This document shows, in pieces, positions 24,601 through 31,938 of a stretch of DNA of 64,000 bases. The number at the start of each line of letters is the position of its first letter. Within the stretch, counting starts at the first letter, position 1. The position numbers and the translations under genes were made by a program. The DNA lies in contig CAJUOI010000001.1 of assembly GCA_910588615.1 (NCBI GenBank), positions 90,318 to 154,317 of the forward strand, given 5' to 3'. Source of the DNA: an uncultured Christensenellaceae bacterium. GTDB lineage: Bacteria > Bacillota > Clostridia > Christensenellales > Borkfalkiaceae. The notes below the pieces were generated by a model, which was not told the origin of the DNA, did no database searches, and saw only the letters and a program-made list of their open reading frames with translations.

Positions 24601-25485
24601 GTGAAAAAGGGTTTGATTCTTGTAAACGCCTATACACCGAGCGCAGCAGAGCTTAACCAGCCCAAGCGATTGCAGGAAGAGTTGAAAGGACTCGGCTCGG
24701 AAACGGATTTAAGACGCAACGATTTTTTTGCTGCCCGTATCGATGGGACGGGCAGCGTTTCGTCTTGCGTCGAGGACTACGGCTATTGCATCTATTTCGA
24801 TAAGGATAAATATATCCCCCGTATGCTCGAAGCGCGGGGCTTGCGTTTGTTTAACCGCGCGGCTGCCGTGGAGGCGTGCGATGATAAAATGCTGACCTGT
24901 CTTGCGCTTGCGGACAGCGGAATTCCCGTGCCTGAAACGCTGGCGGGGCTGCTGTGCTATTACCCGAACGAGCCGACACGCGCGGAAACCTTGAAGCGCG
25001 TCGAAGCGCTCGGATATCCGCTCGTGGTCAAGGAATGCTTCGGTTCGCTCGGAAAAGGGGTTTACCTTGCGAATAATCGGGAAGAATTGCTTGAAATGAT
25101 AGCGAAGGTAAAGTGCAAGCCGCATCTGTTCCAGAAATTTATTAAAGAGAGTGCGGGACGGGATCTGCGCGTTATCGTTGTGGGCGGACGGGCGGTCGGA
25201 GCCATGCGCAGGACGGGACAAGATTTCCGTTCCAACGTAGGCTGCGGGGGCGGCGCGGAGGCGGCGGTGCTCGACGGCGAAGCGCGCATGATCGCAGAGA
25301 AAGCGGCAAGTACGTTAAAACTCGATTATTGCGGAGTGGACTTGTTGTACGGAAAGGACGGGTATGTTCTATGCGAGGTCAACTCCAACGCCTTTTTCCG
25401 AACGTTCGAGCGGGTAACGGGAATTAACGTCGCACGGCTGTATGCCGAGCATATCGTAAAACAAATTACGGAGGGCAACGGATGA
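24601..25485 (+). CDS. RimK-like ATP-grasp ligase
   Basis: A 294-residue ATP-grasp enzyme of the RimK branch, which joins an amino acid (often glutamate) to a carboxylate. Motifs seen are NRAAAVEACDDKMLTCLALADSGIPVPETL, split as a substrate and hinge region; then PLVVKECFGSLGKGVYL with the ATP lysine and glycine loop; FQKFIKESAGRDLRVIVVGG; and the metal-binding YVLCEVNSNAFFRTFERVTG. GTG 24601 was chosen because GGAG lies eight bases before it. A longer frame from 24547 would translate through the hom terminator. The acceptor is unknown: protein, coenzyme or peptide are all possible. Confidence 0.85.
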   Translation: MKKGLILVNAYTPSAAELNQPKRLQEELKGLGSETDLRRNDFFAARIDGTGSVSSCVEDYGYCIYFDKDKYIPRMLEARGLRLFNRAAAVEACDDKMLTCLALADSGIPVPETLAGLLCYYPNEPTRAETLKRVEALGYPLVVKECFGSLGKGVYLANNREELLEMIAKVKCKPHLFQKFIKESAGRDLRVIVVGGRAVGAMRRTGQDFRSNVGCGGGAEAAVLDGEARMIAEKAASTLKLDYCGVDLLYGKDGYVLCEVNSNAFFRTFERVTGINVARLYAEHIVKQITEGNG

Positions 25486-26051
25486 TAAGAGCGTTAAAAG
25501 AATTAAAGAGACAGATGGACGCCCGCGCCGCTTCCGACGAAGTGGAACGGGACGAAGAGGGCAGGGCGATCATCGGGATGACGGTGCTGCGCGACGAAGA
25601 TTTTCTTTCGGATTTTTCCGCAGGCAAACCCGTGGTCAGCAGCGAGGTCGCGGAGTTCGTAGAGGAGAGCGCGATGGCGTTTCTCCCCAAAGAGCCGATT
25701 CGCCTCAAAATTTACAGCGATTGTATCGACGAAGAGGAAGAAAAGGTCTATGCTAACGCCTTAAAAGAGTACTATGTCAGACGTTATACCGAAAATCGGC
25801 GCAGTTTACACCGAAACCGTTGGATCGCTGCGATAATGCTTCTCGTCGGTGTTGTCGCGCTTGCGGTGGTTCTTACGCTCTCGCTGTTGAAGCGGGTGGA
25901 GATTCTTGTGGAAGTACTCGACATCTTCGCTTGGGTATTTTTGTGGGAGGCGGTAGACCTGTTCTTTTTGGAGGGCGGAGTCCTTCGGATGAAGCAGCGA
26001 CGCTTTCTTCGGTTTATCGACGCAAAAGTCGAATTTCTACCGAAAACGTAA
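25482..26051 (+). CDS. Hypothetical membrane protein
   Basis: A 189-residue protein I do not recognise. An acidic cytoplasmic N-terminal region of about 105 residues (LKELKRQMDARAASDEVE; SGKPVVSSEV-like AGKPVVSSEVAEFVEESAM) is followed by two membrane helices (AAIMLLVGVVALAVVLTLSLL and VLDIFAWVFLWEAVDLFFL) and a short basic tail. Comparable tail layouts occur in Firmicutes proteins of unknown role. It is coupled to the ATP-grasp gene by ATGA, so it may be the partner or target of that enzyme; this is inference. Confidence 0.65.
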   Translation: MIRALKELKRQMDARAASDEVERDEEGRAIIGMTVLRDEDFLSDFSAGKPVVSSEVAEFVEESAMAFLPKEPIRLKIYSDCIDEEEEKVYANALKEYYVRRYTENRRSLHRNRWIAAIMLLVGVVALAVVLTLSLLKRVEILVEVLDIFAWVFLWEAVDLFFLEGGVLRMKQRRFLRFIDAKVEFLPKT

Positions 26052-26102
26052 GATCAACAGTAACTTGGCGGTGAACGATGCTTATTAAAGTAGGGAATTT
26101 CG

Positions 26103-26162
26103 AATATACGGAAGTATGGGACGGGGTCTTTTATAAGACACTGTCCCATACTTCCGTATATT
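26103..26162. repeat. 60-base near-perfect palindrome
   Basis: Arms of 20 bases at 26103-26122 and 26143-26162 are exact reverse complements (beginning AATATACGGAAGTATGG). Inside them GTCTT and AAGAC pair around TTAT. The element sits between convergent genes, so it may be a bidirectional terminator. It has no T tract and its arm sequence is not seen elsewhere in the window. It lies inside a 37-codon open frame (26078-26191). Confidence 0.75.
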
Positions 26163-26216
26163 ACCGATTGGGAAGTCCGCACGTTGATTGAGTTTCTATC
26201 GTTTGTAAAATTTAAA

Positions 26217-28658
26217 TTAGTTCGCAATCAAATTGATAAGTCGTCCCTTTACCACAATACACTTTTTTACGGTGCGTCCCGCAAGGGCTTTGCGCACGTC
26301 GGGCAACTCTTTTGCCTGTGCTTCCAGCGCTTCGTTTGTCAGCTCGTTCATAAAGGAGGCGCGTACGACGATTTTACTGTTGATCTGTACGGCGTATTCC
26401 GTTTCGTCCAAAACGAGCGCGTCCGGATTTTCTTCGGGATAATTCTCCTCGAAAATAGATTCCTTGTTGCCGATTTGCTCCCACAGCTCTTCCGCAAAGT
26501 GGGGGGCGCAGGGGGCAAGAAGCTTTAACAAGTCCTTGACTGCCGCGCGATACAGGGCGGCGTTTTTATTTTCGAGCGCGCCGTATTTCGTCAGCGCGTT
26601 CATAAGCTCCATCATGCGTGCGATCGCCGTGTTAAAGGAGAAGTTTTCCATGTCCTTTTTCACGCGGGAAATCGCGTAGTTTCTTGCGTAGTCGAGGGCT
26701 TTGTCCTCGGCGGTTTTCACTTCGACCTTGCCTGCGTCCTCTTCGCCTTCGAATGCCGAAAGCGCCGTCTTTTCGATGCGGTCGAGGAATTTTGCAATCG
26801 ACTTGATTCCGTCGTCGTTCCAAGGGCCGCCCTCCGTATAGGAGAAGCCGAACATGAGGTAGAGGCGGAAGGCGTCCGAGCCGTATTGTTCCACGTACTC
26901 GTCGGGAGAAACCACGTTGCCGTGCGACTTGCTCATGCGGTTGCCGTCGGGACCGAGAATGACGCCCTGATGAACGAGACGCTTGAACGGTTCGTCGAAG
27001 TCGAGATACCCCATATCGCGCAGCGCCTTGGTGAAGAAACGCGCGTAGAGGAGGTGCATACAGGTATGCTCCGCGCCGCCCACGTACACGTCCACGGGCA
27101 GCATTTTATCCACCTCATCCTTCGAGAAGGGCGCTTTGTCGTTTTTTGCATCGGCATAGCGCAGATAATACCAGCTCGAGCACACGAAGGTATCGAGGGT
27201 ATCGGGATCGCGCTGCGCCGCGCCGCCGCAGTTGGGGCAGGTCGTGCGCATGAACTTTTCGCACTTGGCAAGGGGGGATTTGCCGTCGGGGCGGAATTCC
27301 ACCTTATAGGGGAGTTTCACGGGCAAATTCTTGTCGGGCACGGGCACTGCGCCGCACTTGGGGCAATGGATAATGGGAATAGGCGCGCCCCAGTAACGCT
27401 GGCGGGAAACGAGCCAATCGCGCAGACGGTAGTTTACTTTTTTTCCGCCTCTGCCGATTCGGGTGATATAGGAGGCAACTTCCGCGCGCGCCTCTTCGCC
27501 GAACAGTCCGTCGAACTGCTGGGAGTTGACAACGGTGCCGTCCTCGCAGTAGGGGAGTTTTGCGCCGCCCCCGTTCTTTTCGATGACCTGCACGACGGGG
27601 AGGTTGTGCTTTAACGCGAACTCGTAGTCGCGTTCGTCGTGCGCGGGCACCGCCATTACTGCGCCCGTACCGTAGCTTGCAAGCACGTAATCGGCGATCA
27701 TAACGGGGATTTTCTTGCCGGTAACGGGATTCACGCAGTGAGTGCCCGTGTACACGCCCGTTTTCTCGCGGGTGGAAGAGAGACGGTCGATTTCGTTGGC
27801 GCGGGAGGCATAGTCGAGATATTTTAAAACGTCCTCCATGCGGTCGTGCGTCGTCAATTTTAACGCGAGCGGGTGCTCGGGCGCGATGACTACGTACGAT
27901 ACGCCGCAAATCGTGTCGCAACGGGTGGTGAATACCTTGATGACGTCCTGCGTATCGTTTTCGCAGACGAATTCGATTTCGCAGCCCGTTGATTTTCCGA
28001 TCCAGTTGCGCTGCATAGTCTTCGTTTTTTCGGGCCAATCCACATGGTCTAACCCCGAAAGCAGTTCTTCCGCGTATTCGGTGATTTTAAAGAACCATTG
28101 CGTCAGGTTCTTTCTTACGACCTCCGTGCCGCAGCGTTCGCATTTGCCGCCCTCTGCCTGTTCGTTGGCGAGTACGGTCTGGCAGGAGGGGCACCAGTTC
28201 ACGGGCGCTTCTTTGCGGTAGGCAAGTCCCTTTTCGAAGAGGCGCAGAAACATCCATTGCGTCCACTTGTAATAGGATTCCTCGCACGTCTTGATCTCCG
28301 CCGACCAGTCGAACATGGCGCCCATGGCTTTCAGCTGGTTTTCCATGGTGGCGATATTCTGCTCGGTAGAGTCCTTGGGGTGGATTCCCGTCTTGATGGC
28401 GTAGTTCTCCGCAGGCAGACCGAACGCGTCGAAGCCCATGGGCTGAAAGACGTTGTAGCCCTGCATTTTTTTGAAGCGGGCGTACGAATCTGCGGGACCG
28501 TAGTTGTACCAGTGTCCGACGTGAAGCTTTGCCCCCGAAGGATAGGAGAACATTTCGAGCGCGTAAAATTTCTTCTTATTCGACTTTTTGTCGAACGCGT
28601 TCGTCTTGTTCTTTTCCCAGCGAGCTTGCCATTTCCGTTCGATTTCCTTAATGTCCAT
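26217..28658 (-). CDS. leuS: Leucyl-tRNA synthetase
   Basis: Charges tRNA-Leu. The 813-residue class I synthetase has the HIGH-type motif as HVGHWYNYGPADSYARF near residue 45, a zinc-ribbon-like CPSCQTVLANEQ with CERCG, and the editing domain (CP1) in the middle with TTRCDTICGVSYVV and YGTGAVMAVPAHDERD. The KMSKS loop is GNRMSKSHGNVV near residue 575. A C-terminal anticodon-binding domain closes the protein. GGGAG lies ahead of the ATG. It has no T-box, unlike thrS downstream. Confidence 0.97.
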   Translation of the reverse strand: MDIKEIERKWQARWEKNKTNAFDKKSNKKKFYALEMFSYPSGAKLHVGHWYNYGPADSYARFKKMQGYNVFQPMGFDAFGLPAENYAIKTGIHPKDSTEQNIATMENQLKAMGAMFDWSAEIKTCEESYYKWTQWMFLRLFEKGLAYRKEAPVNWCPSCQTVLANEQAEGGKCERCGTEVVRKNLTQWFFKITEYAEELLSGLDHVDWPEKTKTMQRNWIGKSTGCEIEFVCENDTQDVIKVFTTRCDTICGVSYVVIAPEHPLALKLTTHDRMEDVLKYLDYASRANEIDRLSSTREKTGVYTGTHCVNPVTGKKIPVMIADYVLASYGTGAVMAVPAHDERDYEFALKHNLPVVQVIEKNGGGAKLPYCEDGTVVNSQQFDGLFGEEARAEVASYITRIGRGGKKVNYRLRDWLVSRQRYWGAPIPIIHCPKCGAVPVPDKNLPVKLPYKVEFRPDGKSPLAKCEKFMRTTCPNCGGAAQRDPDTLDTFVCSSWYYLRYADAKNDKAPFSKDEVDKMLPVDVYVGGAEHTCMHLLYARFFTKALRDMGYLDFDEPFKRLVHQGVILGPDGNRMSKSHGNVVSPDEYVEQYGSDAFRLYLMFGFSYTEGGPWNDDGIKSIAKFLDRIEKTALSAFEGEEDAGKVEVKTAEDKALDYARNYAISRVKKDMENFSFNTAIARMMELMNALTKYGALENKNAALYRAAVKDLLKLLAPCAPHFAEELWEQIGNKESIFEENYPEENPDALVLDETEYAVQINSKIVVRASFMNELTNEALEAQAKELPDVRKALAGRTVKKCIVVKGRLINLIAN

Positions 28659-28687
28659 AGAAAATCTCCCAATTTATTATCCTGTAC

Positions 28688-28716
28688 ATTTTACTCTATT
28701 TAAAATGTTTTGTCAA
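28688..28716 (-). promoter_or_regulatory. Promoter of leuS
   Basis: On the minus strand TTGACA (28716-28711) and TAAAAT (28693-28688) are 17 bases apart, about 30 bases before the leuS ATG at 28658. Confidence 0.85.
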
Positions 28717-28847
28717 CAGAATTTGCAGGGGGGTGGGATTCGGGCTCGAAAGGGAGCAAAAAAAGGAGAGCCTGCCGAAAACAACCGACTGCCCGTCCTT
28801 TTTTCGATTCCGTAAATAAATTGCCGAATTCCACATACAATAAACTT

Positions 28848-29537
28848 GTGGACGAAATTTTAATCGGCGATAGAAAGGAGCACGGCTCTTTTATTACCTA
28901 TATTTATAACGCGCTTATGGAAGGCGTTTTAAAACAGGGCGGTTCGGGCAAACTTCTCTTCGGGGAGGAGCGCACGGCTCTGCGTTTTGCCGTACCCAAG
29001 GGGGCGAAGCTTGCCGACGGCGTGCGCGCGGCGGTGGCAGAGGTCATCGGCATCGGATATAAGTACGAGTTTTTGCAGGCGCGTCTCGGCGTTTCCCTCT
29101 CCGCACGGGAGAAAAAATTATTGTGCGCCTCGCTGATTGCGGCGGATTTCGAAAGCGACAGAGCGTACATTTTGCGCAAGATGAGGCGTACGGAGGAGTA
29201 TGCGCTCGACGGGCTGTATTCCTTTCGTCTTGCGCCGTTGCGCGAAAAGTGGACGCGTATCGTAGAATATATTCCCGCTGGCTTCGGGTCGGAAGATTTC
29301 AGAAAATTCTGCGAATTTCTCGTCGGCGAAAGCAAGAATAAAATTTACTTAAAGGGCAGCGCGGTATTCGGCGAAAATTTTACGCCGCTTAAGCGCAGCG
29401 TCCTTTTGGGCGAGGAGGATGCGGAAACGGAAATCCTGCTTTCGGACGCGGGCTTCGTGTACTGTCTCGGCGACGTCGAAGATTCGCTCGGCGATTTTTT
29501 GCAAAAATATTTTGCCGAGCGGGCGATATTTTCTTGA
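28848..29537 (+). CDS. Unknown protein upstream of thrS (positional YtxC analogue)
   Basis: A soluble protein of about 229 residues that I cannot place with confidence. Its segments include LVDEILIGDRKEHGSFITYI, ALRFAVPKGAKLADGVRAAV, then ALDGLYSFRLAPLREKWTRI and FRKFCEFLVGE. In Bacillus the gene directly before thrS is the sporulation gene ytxC, and size and position agree, but no diagnostic motif was seen. The start is uncertain. GTG 28848 lies six bases after TACAAT (28836-28841) without a ribosome-binding site, like other probable leaderless genes here. A TTG at 28710 lies inside the opposite leuS promoter and is unlikely. Confidence 0.55.
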   Translation: MDEILIGDRKEHGSFITYIYNALMEGVLKQGGSGKLLFGEERTALRFAVPKGAKLADGVRAAVAEVIGIGYKYEFLQARLGVSLSAREKKLLCASLIAADFESDRAYILRKMRRTEEYALDGLYSFRLAPLREKWTRIVEYIPAGFGSEDFRKFCEFLVGESKNKIYLKGSAVFGENFTPLKRSVLLGEEDAETEILLSDAGFVYCLGDVEDSLGDFLQKYFAERAIFS

Positions 29538-29562
29538 CAAATTTATCAAAGAGATTTACAAT
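29534..29562 (+). promoter_or_regulatory. Promoter of the thrS leader
   Basis: TTGACA 29534-29539 and TACAAT 29557-29562 with a 17-base spacer. The -35 box overlaps the stop codon of the preceding gene. Confidence 0.85.
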
Positions 29563-29568
29563 ACCTAT

Positions 29569-29785
29569 GAAAAGACAAGTAGACGGAAATATCTTTTTTC
29601 CAGAGAGCGCCGCCCGCGGCTGAAAGGGGCGTAAAAAGACTTCCGATTGAAACCGCTTTTTGTCCGATCAATCAAATAGAAAGAGCGGTCGAAGCAGTGC
29701 TTCGGCAATTAAGGTGGAACCGCGCAAGAATATTGCGTCCTTAAATTTTTTTCGATAAGAGAAGAATTTAGGGACGTTTTATTTT
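29569..29785 (+). ncRNA. T-box riboswitch, threonine-specific
   Basis: The highly conserved T-box AAGGTGGAACCGCG is at 29711-29724. Stem I begins with GACAAGTAGACGG and closes with CTTTTTGTCC; the AGAGAGCG apical segment lies between. The specifier position holds ACC (29652-29654), a threonine codon followed by a purine. The antiterminator pairs TTAAGG with CCTTAA. The competing terminator pairs CGTCCTTAAATT (from about 29736) with GAATTTAGGGACG, followed by TTTTATTTTG. Uncharged tRNA-Thr would favour read-through into thrS. Confidence 0.95.
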
Positions 29786-29883
29786 GTTTTTTAAGATTTT
29801 CGAAGTACTATGTCAGACGTAAATCGGTAAAAATCGGGCAAATTTGCCCCCAAAGGGATAAAAACAGCAAAAGGAGAACGAAT

Positions 29884-31791
29884 ATGAACGTAATTTTAAA
29901 GAACGGCGACACGCTAACGCTTGCGGACGGCTCAACCGCATTGCAGGCAGCAAAGGCGATTTCGGAGGGGCTTGCCCGTGTAGCGGCGGCTGCAAAGGTC
30001 AACGGAAAACTCGTAGACCTGAATGCGAAGCTTTGCGAAGGGGACAACCTCGAAATCGTAACCATTAAGGATAAGGAGGGGCTTGCCGTTTACCGCCATA
30101 CCTGCGCGCACGTTCTGGCGCAGGCGTTAAAAACGGTTTATCCCACCTGCAAGCTTGCCATCGGACCCGTGATCGACAACGGCTTTTATTACGACGTCGA
30201 TTTCAAGACTCCCATTTCCATGGAAGATTTTCAGAAGATCGAAGCGGAGATGAAGAAGATCGTAAAGAGCGATCTGCCCATCGAGCGCTTTACGCTTTCG
30301 CGTGAGGACGCGATCGCGTTCATGAGTAAGTGCCACGAAAATTACAAGGTCGAACTGATCCAGGATCTGCCTGAAGGCGAAGAAATTTCTTTTTACAAAC
30401 AGGGGACGTTTACCGATCTTTGCCGCGGTCCGCACCTGCCTTCCACGGGTAAGCTGAAAGCGTTCAAACTCGTATCGATTGCGGGTGCATATTGGCGCGG
30501 CGACGAAAAGAAGAAAATGCTCACCCGTATTTACGGCACGGCGTTTGCCAAGAAAGAGGAGATGGACGAATACTTCAATATGCTCGAAGAGGCGAAGAAG
30601 CGCGACCACGTCAAAATCGGCAAGGAGATGAAGCTGTTTGCTCTTTTGAACGAAGGCAAGGGCTTTCCGTTTTTCCTGCCCAACGGTATGATTTTAAAAA
30701 ACACGCTCGTCGATTATTGGCGGCAGATCCATCGCCGCGAAGGGTACGTCGAGGTGCAGACGCCCATTATCCTTACCCGCAACCTTTGGGAGACTTCGGG
30801 GCACTGGGAGCATTACAAGGACAATATGTACGCGACGAAAATCGACGGTGAGGACTGTTCGGTCAAACCCATGAACTGCCCCGGCGGAATGCTCGTGTAT
30901 AAGCTTGCTCCGCACAGCTATAAAGATTTTCCCATTCGCATGGGAGAGCTTGGGATCGTACACCGCCACGAAAAGAGCGGTCAGCTTCACGGACTCATGC
31001 GCGTAAGGTGCTTCACGCAGGACGACGCGCACATCTTCATGCTTCCCGAACAGATCACGAGCGAAATCAAGGGCGTCGTAAGAATCATCGACGAGGTATA
31101 TTCGCTCTTCGGCTTTAAGTATTACGTCGAGCTTTCCACCCGTCCTAAGGACAGCATGGGCAGCGACGAGGATTGGGCGGCGGCAACGAACGCGCTCAAA
31201 TCCGCGCTGGACGAATTGAAACTGCCCTATACGGTCAACGAGGGGGACGGCGCGTTCTACGGACCGAAGATCGATTTCCACCTCGAGGACAGTATCAAGA
31301 GAACGTGGCAATGCGGAACCATTCAGCTCGACTTCCAGATGCCGCAGCGCTTTGACCTTGAATACACGGGCGAGGACGGACAGAAGCACCGCCCGATCAT
31401 GATCCACCGTGTGGTATTCGGTTCCATCGAGCGTTTTATCGGAATCCTGATCGAGCACTATGCGGGCAAGTTCCCCGTATGGCTTGCACCCGAGCAGGTA
31501 AAAGTGCTTCCCGTAACCGACCGCGCGGCAGAGTATGCCAAGAGTCTTGTACAAGAGATGAACGAAATGGGGCTTCGCGCTTCCGCCGATTTGAGAAAGG
31601 AAAAGATCGGCAAGAAAATTCTGGATGCAGAGCTTGAAAAGGTGCCGTATAAGCTGATTGTCGGCGACAAGGAAGTGGAGAATTCCACCGTTTCCGTCCG
31701 CCGCCGCAGCGAAGGTGATATCGGCGCGATGGACAAGAATGCGTTCATCGCCATGGTAAAGGAAGAAAACGATACGAAAAAGGTGTTTTAA
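29884..31791 (+). CDS. thrS: Threonyl-tRNA synthetase
   Basis: Charges tRNA-Thr. The 635-residue class II enzyme has an N-terminal TGS domain (to about residue 60) and the editing domain with HTCAHVLAQALK and a later GRxPHLPSTG-like GPHLPSTGKLKAF. The catalytic core has YVEVQTPIILTRNLWETSGHW (motif 1), MNCPGGMLVYK with a zinc cysteine, RHEKSGQLHGLMRVRCFTQDD (motif 2) and HRVVFGSIERFIGILIEHYAG (motif 3). The anticodon-binding domain closes it. AAAGGAG precedes the ATG. Expression is controlled by the T-box leader upstream. Confidence 0.97.
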   Translation: MNVILKNGDTLTLADGSTALQAAKAISEGLARVAAAAKVNGKLVDLNAKLCEGDNLEIVTIKDKEGLAVYRHTCAHVLAQALKTVYPTCKLAIGPVIDNGFYYDVDFKTPISMEDFQKIEAEMKKIVKSDLPIERFTLSREDAIAFMSKCHENYKVELIQDLPEGEEISFYKQGTFTDLCRGPHLPSTGKLKAFKLVSIAGAYWRGDEKKKMLTRIYGTAFAKKEEMDEYFNMLEEAKKRDHVKIGKEMKLFALLNEGKGFPFFLPNGMILKNTLVDYWRQIHRREGYVEVQTPIILTRNLWETSGHWEHYKDNMYATKIDGEDCSVKPMNCPGGMLVYKLAPHSYKDFPIRMGELGIVHRHEKSGQLHGLMRVRCFTQDDAHIFMLPEQITSEIKGVVRIIDEVYSLFGFKYYVELSTRPKDSMGSDEDWAAATNALKSALDELKLPYTVNEGDGAFYGPKIDFHLEDSIKRTWQCGTIQLDFQMPQRFDLEYTGEDGQKHRPIMIHRVVFGSIERFIGILIEHYAGKFPVWLAPEQVKVLPVTDRAAEYAKSLVQEMNEMGLRASADLRKEKIGKKILDAELEKVPYKLIVGDKEVENSTVSVRRRSEGDIGAMDKNAFIAMVKEENDTKKVF

Positions 31792-31804
31792 CCGATGAAA
31801 GTTT

Positions 31805-31837
31805 GCCCCCGACGCAGCTGCGTCGGGGGCGTTTTCT
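31805..31837 (+). terminator. Rho-independent terminator after thrS
   Basis: GCCCCCGACGCAG and CTGCGTCGGGGGC are exact complements with no spare loop bases, followed by GTTTTCTATT. Confidence 0.85.
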
Positions 31838-31878
31838 ATTATTTGGCATAATCCGCAAAAAGATTTACTTTCAGAGGG

Positions 31879-31907
31879 TTGAAACTTTCGTATAAATATG
31901 CTATTAT
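31879..31907 (+). promoter_or_regulatory. Promoter of helD
   Basis: TTGAAA 31879-31884, 17-base spacer, TATTAT 31902-31907. Confidence 0.7.
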
Positions 31908-31938
31908 ATAGTATAAGTCATATTTTCGGCAGGGAGAT

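Noticed and set aside
26078..26191. Open frame of 37 codons around the 60-base palindrome
   Set aside because: Its sequence is dictated by the inverted repeat and its ribosome-binding site is weak; palindrome is the better explanation.
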